A stretch of 64,000 nucleotides of DNA from Haemophilus influenzae (GTDB lineage: Bacteria > Pseudomonadota > Gammaproteobacteria > Enterobacterales > Pasteurellaceae), in contig NZ_LS483411.1 in assembly GCF_900475755.1 (NCBI RefSeq), positions 1 to 64,000 of the forward strand, read 5' to 3'. The position numbers were made by a program, and so were the translations under genes. This document shows positions 43,859 through 54,245 of the stretch, piece by piece (position 1 is the stretch's first letter; each line of letters opens with the position of its first letter). The notes beneath the pieces were generated by a model. That model ran no database searches. It was not told the origin of the DNA and saw only the letters and a list, made by a program, of their open reading frames with translations.

Positions 43859-44383
43859 GATATTTAATTACCTAGGGTAATATACCCCAGGCTAGTTGCA
43901 ATGTTACCCCTTTGGGGTAAGCGTTCCCCAAAGGGGAACTACTATCACTATAATTAACCGTGGGTATACTTACCCTCGATCAAACATCATTATGATAATA
44001 TTTAATTACCTAGGGTAAGTATACCCTAGGCTAGTTGCAGTGTTACCCCCTTGGGGTAAACGTTCCCCAAGGGAACTACTATCACTATAATTAACCGTGG
44101 GTATACTTACCCTCGGTCAAACATCATTACGATAATATTTAATTACCTAGGGTAAGTATACCCTAGGCTAGTTGCAGTGTTACCCCCTTGGGGGTAACTA
44201 TTATTACCATCATTAGCCGTGAGTATACTTACCCACGGTTAAACATCATTGCGATAATATTTAATTACCTAGGATAATATACCCTAGGCTAGTTGCAATG
44301 TTACCCCCTTGGGGTAAACGTTCCCCAAAGGGGAACTACTATCACTATAATTAACCGTGGGTATACTTACCCTCGGTTAAACA
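43859..44383. repeat. Four tandem copies of a 122-137 bp palindromic repeat
   Basis: Four head-to-tail units start at about 43859, 43994, 44131 and 44253. Each begins with an AT stretch (GATAATATTTAATTA; first copy 3 bp shorter) and contains up to four inverted repeats. In copy 2 these are CCTAGGGTA/TACCCTAGG (44009-44030), TTACCCC/GGGGTAA (44043-44059), GTTCCC/GGGAAC (44062-44076) and ACCGTGGGTA/TACCCTCGGT (44094-44117). Copy 3 lacks the third hairpin. A partial fifth edge (CCTAGGGTAA) occurs near 43837. The array fills the coaBC-dut gap, and the last copy runs into the coaBC stop. Between palindromes there are no unique spacers, so it is not CRISPR. Confidence 0.93.
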
Positions 44384-45581
44384 TCGATTGTTTATATTGT
44401 TCAACAATCTCACTTACCAAATCCACCGCCAAATCTGCTTTCGACTGTAATGCCAGTGTTTTACTGCCATTTTTCCAGAAAAGCTGCAAGGCATTTTCAT
44501 CAGCGTTAAAAACTTGTCCGCCAGATACATCGTTGGCACAAATCATATCAAGATTTTTGCGTTCAAGTTTATCTTTTGCATAATCATCAATATTTTGGGT
44601 TTCCGCTGCAAATCCAACAGTAAAAGGACGATGTGTTTTTAAATGTCCTACATCTGAGATAATATCGGGATTTTTAATTAACTTAATAGATATTTCATCG
44701 CCAGATTTTTTGATTTTTTGGTCAGCAACTTCAGTTACTCTGTAATCAGCAACAGCCGCACAGCCAATAAAAATTTGATTTTTCACCGCACTTTCAAGAG
44801 AAGCCTGCCACATATCTTGTGCTGAGATGACATTAATTCGATTTACATTTTTTGGTGTTGTTAAATTCACTGGCCCTGAAATTAACGTGACATTCGCCCC
44901 TCGTTTGGCAAATGCTTCAGCAATCGCAAATCCCATTTTCCCTGAACTATGGTTAGAAATATAACGAACAGGATCGATGGACTCACGCGTTGGGCCTGCT
45001 GTAATGGCGACATTTAATCCTTGTAGATCTTGTTTTTGAGAGAAAAAGTCAGAAAGTGCGGTAAAAATTTCCTCTGGTTCTGACATCCGCCCTTTCCCCA
45101 TATCGCCGCAAGCTTGAAAACCACTATTCGGGCCAATAAGCGTAATCCCACGTGTTTGAAGAACCGTTAAATTTTGTTGAGTAATAGATTGACGATACAT
45201 CTGTTGATTCATTGCAGGGGCAAGAAAAATTGGTGCGTCAGTCGCAAGACAAATTGTTGAAAGTAAATCATTCGCCATGCCTACAGTAAGACGGGCAATA
45301 AAGTCTGCACTAGCTGGAGCAACAATAATGGCATCAGCCCATTTGGCAAGTTCAATATGACCCATTGCCAGCTCTGCTTGTGGATCAAGTAAAGATTGTG
45401 CGACAGCATTGCCTGAAATGGCTTGAAGCGTTAAAGGTGTAACAAATTCTGCCGCAGCAGGGGTTAATACTACACGTACCTCAGCTTCTGCTTTGCGTAA
45501 TAAACGAATCAACTCTATTGTTTTATAGGCTGCAATACCGCCAGTTATACCGACTACAATATGTTTTCCGTTTAAATTCAT
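44367..45581 (-). CDS. coaBC: Bifunctional phosphopantothenoylcysteine decarboxylase/synthase
   Basis: CoaBC (Dfp) makes 4-phosphopantetheine in coenzyme A synthesis. The 404-residue protein has an N-terminal flavin decarboxylase domain (ITGGIAAYK about 9-17; PAMNQQMY about 122-129; [11 protein letters not shown] with the catalytic Cys near 156-166) and a C-terminal synthetase domain ([20 protein letters not shown] about 195-214; [17 protein letters not shown] near 290-306). Its last codons (FNRG and the stop) lie within the adjoining repeat, so the C-terminus has been re-written by it. First gene of coaBC-dut-slmA. Confidence 0.97.
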   Translation of the reverse strand: MNLNGKHIVVGITGGIAAYKTIELIRLLRKAEAEVRVVLTPAAAEFVTPLTLQAISGNAVAQSLLDPQAELAMGHIELAKWADAIIVAPASADFIARLTVGMANDLLSTICLATDAPIFLAPAMNQQMYRQSITQQNLTVLQTRGITLIGPNSGFQACGDMGKGRMSEPEEIFTALSDFFSQKQDLQGLNVAITAGPTRESIDPVRYISNHSSGKMGFAIAEAFAKRGANVTLISGPVNLTTPKNVNRINVISAQDMWQASLESAVKNQIFIGCAAVADYRVTEVADQKIKKSGDEISIKLIKNPDIISDVGHLKTHRPFTVGFAAETQNIDDYAKDKLERKNLDMICANDVSGGQVFNADENALQLFWKNGSKTLALQSKADLAVDLVSEIVEQYKQSMFNRG

Positions 45582-45652
45582 TTTCTTACCTTGTTAGTAC
45601 TCAACCACAATTTCCCCATTTTACTTGAATTTTGTCGAATGCCCAACGCTAT

Positions 45653-45674
45653 TTTTGCGATCTATATCGCAGAT
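45653..45674 (+). promoter_or_regulatory. CRP-S competence operator of radC
   Basis: Core TGCGATCTATATCGCA, differing by one base from the dprA site at 14254. It lies about 70 bp before the radC start and in the divergent promoter region with coaBC. Confidence 0.85.
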
Positions 45675-45743
45675 TTTGAATCACTCACTCGTCAAAGCTA
45701 AAAAGTGCGGTCAAAATCTTTCTTATTTTTCTTTCATAAATTT

Positions 45744-46409
45744 ATGGAAAACAATGATGATTTAATGCCACGGGAAAAATTGCTGGCATTCGGAGCAAAA
45801 GCATTAAGTGATTATGAACTACTTGCGATTTTTTTACGTACTGGTATCAAAGGTTGTCCTGTTATGTCACTTTCTAAAAATGTATTAACGCATTTTGGCT
45901 CCTTGCACGCTTTACTTTCCTCAGATAAAAAAGCTTTCTGTTCTGTAAAAGGCTTAGGTATTACGCAATTTATTCAACTACAAGCAATTACGGAAATGAC
46001 CAAGCGTTATTTAAAACAAGAGATGTTAAGTACGCCGATTATTAATGATCCTGAAACTGTAAAACTTTTTTTACTCACTGAATTGCAACACGAAGAAAGA
46101 GAAGTGTTTATGGTTTTATTTTTGGATAATCAACATCGTCTGATTAAAAAAGAGCGGTTATTTTTAGGTACAATTAATGTATCAGCGGTTTATCCTCGAG
46201 AAATTATTAAAGAAGCACTCTATTGTAATGCAGCAGCTTTAATTTTGGCACATAATCATCCTTCAGGTGTAACGGAGCCGAGTTATTCGGATCAGCTTAT
46301 TACTAAAAAAATTCAAGATGCAGCTGAACTAATGGAAATTCGCGTGCTTGATCATTTAATTGTAGGGAAAAGCGATTGTTATTCTTTCGCGGAGAATTGT
46401 TTATTATAA
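45744..46409 (+). CDS. radC: RadC family DNA repair/competence protein
   Basis: RadC belongs to the JAB/MPN metalloprotease-fold family. Its biochemical role is unresolved, but the gene is induced with competence in H. influenzae. I choose ATG 45744 (MENNDDLMPREKLLAFGAKAL), giving 221 residues. A helix-hairpin-helix region (about 20-85, FCSVKGLGITQFIQL) is followed by the metal-binding JAMM motif HNHPSGVTEPSYSD (about 170-183). No clear ribosome site precedes the start. The CRP-S operator upstream supports competence control. Confidence 0.94.
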   Translation: MENNDDLMPREKLLAFGAKALSDYELLAIFLRTGIKGCPVMSLSKNVLTHFGSLHALLSSDKKAFCSVKGLGITQFIQLQAITEMTKRYLKQEMLSTPIINDPETVKLFLLTELQHEEREVFMVLFLDNQHRLIKKERLFLGTINVSAVYPREIIKEALYCNAAALILAHNHPSGVTEPSYSDQLITKKIQDAAELMEIRVLDHLIVGKSDCYSFAENCLL

Positions 46410-46467
46410 TTTTTTATAATATTGACCATTTTTTTACCGATTACATTCAGGAAAATCGCATTTACAC

Positions 46468-46496
46468 TTGAGAAATGAAAACAAAGTCAGTATAAT
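46468..46496 (+). promoter_or_regulatory. rpmB-rpmG promoter
   Basis: TTGAGA (46468-46473) and TATAAT (46491-46496) with 17-bp spacing. Transcription would begin near 46503, leaving a leader of about 115 bases before rpmB. Confidence 0.8.
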
Positions 46497-46502
46497 TTGC
46501 GA

Positions 46503-46620
46503 CCTTTAATATAGTAAGCGGGTCGGATTAGCGCGACCTGACGAGGTAGCAAGCTAGGTTTAACCAGCTTTAAACATCCGAACCGTAAGCTCGAGCTTAT
46601 ATTTAATTATTGGAGATTAT
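46503..46620 (+). promoter_or_regulatory. Structured leader of rpmB
   Basis: The leader contains inverted repeats GGTCG/CGACC (about 46521-46538), AGCTAGGTT/AACCAGCT (about 46552-46569) and the 14-bp palindrome TAAGCTCGAGCTTA (46586-46599) just before the ribosome site TGGAGATTAT. Ribosomal protein operons are often autoregulated through such leaders; that is an inference here. Confidence 0.45.
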
Positions 46621-46621
46621 T

Positions 46622-46858
46622 ATGTCTAGAGTTTGTCAAGTAACAGGCAAGCGTCCAGCTGTGGGTAATAACCGCTCACACGCAATGAATGCGACACGTC
46701 GTCGTTTTCTTCCAAACCTTCACACTCACCGTTTCTGGGTTGAAAGTGAAAACCGTTTCGTAACCTTACGTTTAACTGCGAAAGGTATGCGTATTATTGA
46801 TAAAAAAGGCATTGATGCAGTATTAGCTGAAATCCGTGCTCGTGGCGAAAAAATCTAA
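46622..46858 (+). CDS. rpmB: 50S ribosomal protein L28
   Basis: L28 is a small basic large-subunit protein. The start is ATG 46622 ([20 protein letters not shown]), with TGGAG ahead; the ATG four codons earlier has no such signal. The product is 78 residues, the normal length. rpmG follows after 11 bp in the conserved rpmB-rpmG pair. Confidence 0.98.
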   Translation: MSRVCQVTGKRPAVGNNRSHAMNATRRRFLPNLHTHRFWVESENRFVTLRLTAKGMRIIDKKGIDAVLAEIRARGEKI

Positions 46859-46869
46859 GGAGCTAAAAA

Positions 46870-47040
46870 ATGGCAGCTAAAGGTGCTCGTGAGAAAATCC
46901 GTTTAGTTTCTACTGCAGAGACAGGTCACTTCTACACAACTGATAAAAACAAACGTAATATGCCTGAAAAAATGGAAATCAAAAAATTTGATCCAGTAGT
47001 GCGTAAACACGTTATCTATAAAGAAGCAAAAATCAAATAA
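46870..47040 (+). CDS. rpmG: 50S ribosomal protein L33
   Basis: A 56-residue frame beginning [20 protein letters not shown] and ending YKEAKIK is unmistakable L33. Only short frames of this size would hide it from a length cut-off. AAGGAGCTAAAAA gives a strong ribosome site 11 bp after rpmB. It lacks the CxxC zinc pairs of the zinc-binding L33 form. A terminator follows at 47059-47088. Confidence 0.98.
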
Positions 47041-47058
47041 TATTGATTTAATTATTTT

Positions 47059-47088
47059 AAACCCGAGTAAAAACTCGGGTTTTTTATT
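47059..47088 (+). terminator. rpmBG terminator
   Basis: AAACCCGAGT and ACTCGGGTTT form a stem with a 4-base A loop followed by TTTTATTT, about 20 bp after the rpmG stop. Confidence 0.92.
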
Positions 47089-47172
47089 TGTTCTTATTAC
47101 AAACGTTTGCTTCTTATTTAACCGTTTGACTCGTAAAAAGTTAAATTTGCTTTTCATATTGTAAAAAAAATG

Positions 47173-47385
47173 TACAATTGTCCCCGTTTTGACGTAACCC
47201 TACATCAAAACCTGTTTCCAACCTAGCCCGTCCTGTGGGCAAACTAGGGTAAAAACAAAAAAGCTGAAACGCTTTTTTTAATAAGTAGCGAGTCAAATGC
47301 CCTATGTATCTGTTTTATAAACGGTAAATTTATCGCAAGGCACCCGACTTATTTTTTTCACCTCTTTTAGAAGGTTTTAATCAAA
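47173..47385 (+). promoter_or_regulatory. Structured leader upstream of dat
   Basis: About 210 bp precede dat after a possible -10 (TACAAT, 47173). Inverted repeats are TTTTGACGTA/TACATCAAAA (about 47188-47210, imperfect), CCTAGCCC/GGGCAAACTAGG (47222-47248) and a terminator-like AAAAAGC/GCTTTTTTT (47257-47279). A second possible stem AATAAGT (47280-47286) with ACTTATT (47347-47353), followed by Ts, encloses a tiny frame MPYVSVL at 47297-47320 without a good ribosome site. It looks like a transcription-attenuation or riboswitch-type leader; I do not recognise a known class. Confidence 0.4.
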
Positions 47386-48750
47386 ATGACAATGATCACC
47401 CCTGTACAAGCAATTCTTGCTTCAAACCAACATTTTTTAGATCGCCAAGATGTAATGGAATCCAACGTACGTAGTTATCCTCGCAAATTACCTTTTGCCT
47501 ATGCAAAAGCACAAGGCTGTTGGGTTACTGATGTTGAAGGTAATGAATACCTCGACTTTTTAGCAGGCGCAGGAACCCTTGCATTAGGACATAATCATCC
47601 TGTGTTAATGCAAGCCATTAAAGACGTATTAGATAGCGGATTGCCGTTACACACTTTAGATTTAACCACTCCACTTAAAGATGCGTTTAGTGAAGAATTA
47701 TTGTCATTCTTCCCGAAAGATAAATATATCTTACAATTCACAGGCCCTTCTGGTGCAGATGCAAATGAAGCAGCCATCAAATTAGCCAAAACTTACACAG
47801 GGCGTGGCAATATCATCGCTTTCTCAGGCGGTTTTCACGGTATGACCCAAGGGGCATTAGCCTTAACAGGTAATCTTGGTGCAAAAAATGCCGTTGAAAA
47901 TTTAATGCCGGGCGTACAATTTATGCCATATCCACACGAATACCGCTGCCCATTTGGCATTGGTGGAGAAGCGGGTGCGAAAGCAGTTGAACATTATTTT
48001 GAAAACTTCATCGAAGATATAGAAAGCGGCGTGGTAAAACCTGCTGCGGTGATCTTAGAAGCAATCCAAGGGGAAGGTGGCGTTGTGCCAGCACCAATCA
48101 GCTTCTTACAAAAAGTACGTGAAGTTACCCAAAGACACGGTATTTTAATGATCTTAGATGAAGTACAAGCTGGTTTCTGTCGTTCTGGAAAAATGTTCGC
48201 CTTTGAACACGCAGGTATTGAGCCTGATATTATTGTGATGTCAAAAGCAGTTGGTGGCAGCTTACCATTAGCTGTATTAGCTATCCGTAAAGAATTTGAT
48301 GCGTGGCAACCTGCAGGACATACAGGTACATTCCGTGGCAATCAATTAGCGATGGCAACGGGTTATGCGTCACTTAAAATTATGCGTGATGAAAACCTTG
48401 CACAAAATGCGCAAGAACGTGGCGAATACTTAACCAATACATTACGTGAATTAAGCAAAGAATATCCGTGTATTGGTAACGTGCGTGGTCGTGGCTTAAT
48501 GATGGGCATTGATATTGTTGATGAACGCCAGCCAAAAGATGCAACAGGGGCTTACCCACGCGATTGTGAATTAGCGGCAGCAATCCAAAAAGCTTGCTTC
48601 AAAAACAAACTCTTGCTCGAACGTGGCGGACGCGGTGGCAACGTGGTTCGCGTGCTTTGTGCAGTAAACATCAACCAAAGTGAATGCGAAGAATTTATCA
48701 AACGTTTCAAGCAATCTGTAGCAGACGCATTAAAAGCCGTGAGAGGCTAA
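47386..48750 (+). CDS. dat: Diaminobutyrate-2-oxoglutarate aminotransferase
   Basis: Dat makes L-2,4-diaminobutyrate from aspartate semialdehyde using glutamate, supplying Ddc. The 454-residue class III PLP aminotransferase shows [15 protein letters not shown] (about 58-72), the PLP region [17 protein letters not shown] (about 119-135), [14 protein letters not shown] (about 258-271) and the Schiff-base lysine in [14 protein letters not shown] (about 284-297). ddc follows after 192 bp, and together they form the 1,3-diaminopropane pathway. No uptake signal core of the Haemophilus type lies inside it; the first is at its stop codon (about 48749). Confidence 0.95.
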   Translation: MTMITPVQAILASNQHFLDRQDVMESNVRSYPRKLPFAYAKAQGCWVTDVEGNEYLDFLAGAGTLALGHNHPVLMQAIKDVLDSGLPLHTLDLTTPLKDAFSEELLSFFPKDKYILQFTGPSGADANEAAIKLAKTYTGRGNIIAFSGGFHGMTQGALALTGNLGAKNAVENLMPGVQFMPYPHEYRCPFGIGGEAGAKAVEHYFENFIEDIESGVVKPAAVILEAIQGEGGVVPAPISFLQKVREVTQRHGILMILDEVQAGFCRSGKMFAFEHAGIEPDIIVMSKAVGGSLPLAVLAIRKEFDAWQPAGHTGTFRGNQLAMATGYASLKIMRDENLAQNAQERGEYLTNTLRELSKEYPCIGNVRGRGLMMGIDIVDERQPKDATGAYPRDCELAAAIQKACFKNKLLLERGGRGGNVVRVLCAVNINQSECEEFIKRFKQSVADALKAVRG

Positions 48751-48930
48751 AGTGCGGTTAAATTTTTCAAAATTTTTGTGAATTTTGACCGCTTAGTAAT
48801 TATCCTCCCTCTTTAAAAATAGGGGCAAGGGGGAAATTTGATTACAATGTTTAATTACTCACAAAGTTGAATTTTCTTCTGCTAAATATCCCCTACCCCC
48901 TCTTTGCTAAAGAGGGGGAATCTTTTAGGA
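48749..48930. repeat. Palindrome-rich spacer between dat and ddc
   Basis: The spacer contains AAGTGCGGT (about 48750) facing ACCGCTTAG (near 48788), a mixed Haemophilus/Actinobacillus-type uptake-signal pair. Degenerate arms CCTCCCTCTTTAAA and GGGGCAAGGGGG follow (about 48804-48831). Last is a perfect 10-bp hairpin CCCCCTCTTT-GCT-AAAGAGGGGG (48896-48918) about 25 bp before ddc. The hairpin type also occurs at 12221. Confidence 0.7.
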
Positions 48931-48936
48931 AATTAG

Positions 48937-50478
<1,542 letters not shown>

Positions 50479-50498
50479 TTAGTCAATTAACACAAAAA

Positions 50499-50530
50499 AT
50501 AACCGCTTGTATCTGAAGACAAGCGGTTAT
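50499..50530 (+). terminator. ddc terminator made of inverted Actinobacillus-type uptake signals
   Basis: ATAACCGCTTGT (50499-50510) and ACAAGCGGTTAT (50519-50530) form a perfect 12-bp stem with an 8-base loop. Each arm contains ACAAGCGGT or its complement, the uptake-signal core of the Actinobacillus pleuropneumoniae clade, instead of the local AAGTGCGGT. The run of Ts after it is weak. Confidence 0.85.
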
Positions 50531-50704
50531 TCTGTAAAATAAAAATCTTTTAGCATAGATTAAACGAGATATATAAATTTTATCCATTAGATAACTACCT
50601 ATATTTTTGAAATATTCATCATTTTAATTTTCAAAGAATATAAAAAATGGTAAAACTAACCGCACTTTATATCATTATTCAATCTACTCACTAAGTTAAA
50701 AATT

Positions 50705-51520
50705 ATGCCAGAACTTCCCGAAGTTGAAACTGCACTACGTGGTATTAGCCCTTATCTTAAAAATTTTACGATTGAGAAAGTTGCCGTACGCCAGCCTAAA
50801 TTGCGCTGGGCTGTATCAGAAGAATTGATAACGCTAAAAAAGGTAAAAATTGTCGATCTCACTCGTCGAGCAAAATATTTGATTATTCACACGGAAAAAG
50901 GCTATATCATCGGGCATTTGGGCATGTCAGGTTCGGTGCGAATTGTGCCACAGGATAGCGCAATAGATAAACATGACCATATTGATATTGTGATGAATAA
51001 TGGCAAATTATTACGTTATAACGATCCTCGTCGTTTCGGTGCATGGTTGTGGACGGAGAATCTAGATGACTTTCATCTTTTCTTAAAGCTAGGGCCTGAA
51101 CCGCTTTCTGATGAATTTAATGCAGAATATTTATTCAAAAAATCTCGTCAAAAATCAACCGCACTTAAAACCTTCTTGATGGATAACGCTGTGGTGGTGG
51201 GTGTTGGAAATATTTATGCGAATGAAAGTTTGTTTATTTGTGGTATTCATCCACTTAAACTCGCTAAAAATCTGACCCGCAATCAATGTATTTCCTTAGT
51301 GAACACGATTAAAGATGTTTTGAGAAAAGCCATTATTCAAGGTGGAACGACACTTAAAGATTTTTTACAGCCAGATGGTCGCCCAGGTTATTTTGCACAA
51401 GAATTATTGGTATATGGCAATAAAGATAAACCTTGTCCAAAGTGCGGTGGAAAAATTGAAAGTTTAGTTATTGGGCAGCGTAATAGTTTCTTTTGCCCGA
51501 AATGTCAGAAAAGGGGTTAG
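50705..51520 (+). CDS. mutM: Formamidopyrimidine-DNA glycosylase
   Basis: MutM (Fpg) removes 8-oxoguanine and other oxidised purines. The 271-residue protein has the catalytic N-terminus MPELPEVET, a helix-two-turn-helix with [12 protein letters not shown] (about 166-177), and the C-terminal zinc finger CPKCGGK ... FFCPKCQ (about 244-268). An uptake signal is embedded in the zinc-finger codons (near 51440-51448). Confidence 0.97.
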   Translation: MPELPEVETALRGISPYLKNFTIEKVAVRQPKLRWAVSEELITLKKVKIVDLTRRAKYLIIHTEKGYIIGHLGMSGSVRIVPQDSAIDKHDHIDIVMNNGKLLRYNDPRRFGAWLWTENLDDFHLFLKLGPEPLSDEFNAEYLFKKSRQKSTALKTFLMDNAVVVGVGNIYANESLFICGIHPLKLAKNLTRNQCISLVNTIKDVLRKAIIQGGTTLKDFLQPDGRPGYFAQELLVYGNKDKPCPKCGGKIESLVIGQRNSFFCPKCQKRG

Positions 51521-51566
51521 AACAAATAAATTTTCAAATTGAAAAGAAAGTATTAAATATAATGAA

Positions 51567-51596
51567 AACAGCGGTCAAAATAGACCGCTATTTTTA
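51567..51596. terminator. Bidirectional mutM/degS terminator
   Basis: AGCGGTC and GACCGCT form a stem with a 6-base loop followed by ATTTTTA. It lies between the converging mutM and degS stops. Confidence 0.85.
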
Positions 51597-52613
51597 GTTT
51601 ACTGGAAATTCTTCAATGACAACAGGAACTTGTAAGATTTTGCCTAACCGTAAAATAGTAACAAGAACTTTTGAATTAGGTTTTGTATTTGCGATAATTT
51701 GCATCATTTCTCGGGCTGAAATCCCCTCTTGATTATTTAATTTCAAAATCACATCGCCAACTTGAATACCTGCTTTTGCTGCAGGGCTATTCGGGCTTAC
51801 GTCTGTGATAACTATTCCTTCTTCACTACTTGAACTAATATCACTTTGCACACCAAAATAACCTCGAATCACACGTCCATCACGCATAATTTTACGTAGT
51901 ACATCATTTGCAATATCTATTGGAATGGCAAAATTTAGTCCTTCTGCGATTTCATTGGCGGTTTTACCAATACTAAGTGTGCTGATTCCTACCAATTCTC
52001 CTGCAGAATTAATTAAGGCACCGCCTGAGTTTCCGCGGTTAATTGATGCATCGGTTTGGATGAAGTTTTGTCTGCCAACAGAATCACCTACCGCATTACG
52101 ACCCATTGCGCTAATGATTCCTTGAGACACACTTTGTCCTAAATTGTAAGGATTACCGATTGCCAACACTACATCGCCGACTTGAGCTTGACGATTTGAA
52201 TTTTGTGGAATAGTTGAAAGATTATTTGCACGAATTTTGAGAACAGCGAGATCAGTGAGATTATCTGAACCAACAAGACTGGCCTCAAAAATATTTCCGT
52301 TTTGCAACGCTACTACAATTTGATCGGCATTTTGGATAACGTGTTTATTTGTCAAAATATAACCGTCTTTACTCATAATTACGCCAGAACCTAAGTTATT
52401 CACTTGTAGTTGCTCATTATCATTAATGCTGGAAGAAAAAGAGCGGTTATAAACATTCACTACTGCTGGAGAGGCAATACGCACGGCATTTTTGAATGAT
52501 ACAATATCATCAGTAGTGAAGATGTTGCTGTTATTCAGTCTTGGAACCGCAAACAAAATCACGCCCGCAGCAGCCAAGCCCCAAAGGGCGGAATGGAAAA
52601 GTTTTTTAAGCAT
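51594..52613 (-). CDS. degS: DegS-type periplasmic serine endoprotease
   Basis: DegS is an inner-membrane-anchored HtrA protease that cleaves the anti-sigma factor RseA on envelope stress. The 339-residue protein has one N-terminal membrane anchor (about 5-24), a trypsin-like domain with His in ILTNKHVI (about 90), Asp in LTDLAVL (about 121) and Ser in GNSGGAL (about 196), and a single C-terminal PDZ domain (about 250-335). One PDZ and the anchor indicate DegS over DegP/DegQ. It starts immediately after the ribD stop. Confidence 0.93.
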   Translation of the reverse strand: MLKKLFHSALWGLAAAGVILFAVPRLNNSNIFTTDDIVSFKNAVRIASPAVVNVYNRSFSSSINDNEQLQVNNLGSGVIMSKDGYILTNKHVIQNADQIVVALQNGNIFEASLVGSDNLTDLAVLKIRANNLSTIPQNSNRQAQVGDVVLAIGNPYNLGQSVSQGIISAMGRNAVGDSVGRQNFIQTDASINRGNSGGALINSAGELVGISTLSIGKTANEIAEGLNFAIPIDIANDVLRKIMRDGRVIRGYFGVQSDISSSSEEGIVITDVSPNSPAAKAGIQVGDVILKLNNQEGISAREMMQIIANTKPNSKVLVTILRLGKILQVPVVIEEFPVN

Positions 52614-53732
52614 TTAGATTCCTTTCGGCGTGTAAGTTAATTTTATATCGTCACCGATTTGTTCTAATTCATTGAGTTGCCATAATGGTGCATCGGCAAG
52701 TTTAGTTAAATTCGGTAATTGGCATAGACCACGAGCATTGTCGCCAAGTAATTTGGGTGCAACGTAAATAATCAATTCATCTACTAATTTCGCATCAATT
52801 AAACTCCCTGCTAAATTTGCTCCAGCTTCTACCCAAAGGGTATTTATTTGTCGTCTTCCCAATTCTTGCATTAATTCTTTTAGTAAATTTTCTTTTGGAA
52901 GAATAATTTGTTCACAGAAATCAGGAAAGCCTGTTAAATCTCGTGGTTCATTAGAAACTAACCAAACAGGAGAATACGTTAAAAAAAGTTTATGAGTCGG
53001 CTGAATGCGATGTTGTGAATCTAAAATGACTCGCACAGGCTGGCGAAGATCTTCTTTTTTATATTCTGTTTTAAGATTTTCAGGAAATTCGTCCCAGCGT
53101 ACATTAAGGCTTGGATCATCTGCAATTATTGTCGCAGAAGTAGATAAAAGTGCGGATGATTTTGCACGCATTTTTTGTACGTCTGAACGAGCATCTGAAC
53201 CCGTAATCCATTTACTTTCTCCACTTGCCATTGCTGTTCGTCCATCTAAACTCATCGCGAGTTTGAGTTGAACAAAAGGCATACCTTGACGCATTCGTTT
53301 TAAAAAGCCTTTATTTATTTTTTCTGCTTGATCGCTCAATAAATTCACCGCACTTTCGATGCCGGCATCAGACAACATTTTCAAACCTTTCCCTGCGACT
53401 TGATGATTTGGATCTTGCATAGCCGCAATGACTTTTACTACGCCAGCCTCAATTAATCCTAATGCACAAGGTGGGGTGCGACCATAATGAGAGCAGGGCT
53501 CTAAGGTGACGTAAGCTGTTGTTCCTTTGGCATTTTCGCCAGCTTGAGCTAAAGCAACGCGTTCGGCATGAGGTTGTCCAGCCTTAAAATGAAAGCCTTC
53601 TCCCACAATTTCACCATTTTTTACCAATACGCATCCCACCGATGGGTTCGGTGTGGTGGTATATTGTCCTTTGGTGGCTAAATCTAAGGCGCGTTGCATA
53701 AATACGTGATCTTGTGAGGAAAATTCGCTCAT
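52614..53732 (-). CDS. ribD: Riboflavin biosynthesis deaminase/reductase RibD
   Basis: RibD carries out deamination and then side-chain reduction of the pyrimidine intermediate in riboflavin synthesis. The 372-residue protein fuses an N-terminal zinc deaminase domain (HAERVAL about 51-57; PCSHYGRTPPC about 79-89) to a C-terminal reductase domain (about 148-372; LAMSLDGRTAMASGESKWIT and WVEAGANLAGSLI). nrdR lies 2 bp upstream, the conserved nrdR-ribD pairing. An uptake signal lies within each half. Confidence 0.97.
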   Translation of the reverse strand: MSEFSSQDHVFMQRALDLATKGQYTTTPNPSVGCVLVKNGEIVGEGFHFKAGQPHAERVALAQAGENAKGTTAYVTLEPCSHYGRTPPCALGLIEAGVVKVIAAMQDPNHQVAGKGLKMLSDAGIESAVNLLSDQAEKINKGFLKRMRQGMPFVQLKLAMSLDGRTAMASGESKWITGSDARSDVQKMRAKSSALLSTSATIIADDPSLNVRWDEFPENLKTEYKKEDLRQPVRVILDSQHRIQPTHKLFLTYSPVWLVSNEPRDLTGFPDFCEQIILPKENLLKELMQELGRRQINTLWVEAGANLAGSLIDAKLVDELIIYVAPKLLGDNARGLCQLPNLTKLADAPLWQLNELEQIGDDIKLTYTPKGI

Positions 53733-53734
53733 GG

Positions 53735-54184
53735 TTAATCCTTTAAGCTCTCAATTTCTTTGGTGAATTGATTAATGTTATCAAAACTCAAATAGACTGA
53801 TGCAAAACGAATATAAGCCACTTTATCGAGTTTTTTTAACTCATTCATCGCGAGTTTTCCAACCAGTTTACTTGGTACTTCACGTTCACCCGTCGCACGT
53901 AATTGAAAAATTATATGGTTAATTGCTTTTTCTACATCATCTGCACTTACAGGACGTTTTTCTAAGGCGTGTTGAATACCGCTACGCAATTTATCTTCAT
54001 TGAATGGCTCACGTGTACCATCAGTTTTGATAATTTTCGGTATGATTAATTCTGCCATTTCAAAAGTAGTAAAACGTTCGTGACAATGACCGCACTCACG
54101 GCGGCGGCGAACTTGATAACCATCAGATACTAAACGGCTATCAATGACTTTAGTTTCTTCTGTATCACAAAATGGACAGCGCAT
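53735..54184 (-). CDS. nrdR: Transcriptional repressor NrdR
   Basis: NrdR represses ribonucleotide reductase genes in response to nucleotide state. Start chosen at ATG 54184 ([17 protein letters not shown]), two codons into the open frame. The 149-residue protein has the zinc ribbon (CPFC at 3-6, CGHC about 31-34) and an ATP-cone domain (about 49-139). Its stop is 2 bp from ribD. Confidence 0.97.
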   Translation of the reverse strand: MRCPFCDTEETKVIDSRLVSDGYQVRRRRECGHCHERFTTFEMAELIIPKIIKTDGTREPFNEDKLRSGIQHALEKRPVSADDVEKAINHIIFQLRATGEREVPSKLVGKLAMNELKKLDKVAYIRFASVYLSFDNINQFTKEIESLKD

Positions 54185-54245
54185 AAACAATTCTCCGTAA
54201 AAAGGGTCGTTATCTTAGCAAAAAATCGGTTCTTTGACGATTGCT

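Noticed and set aside
43859..44383. CRISPR array
   Set aside because: The repeated unit is over 120 bp, is palindromic throughout and has no unique spacers; no cas genes are nearby.
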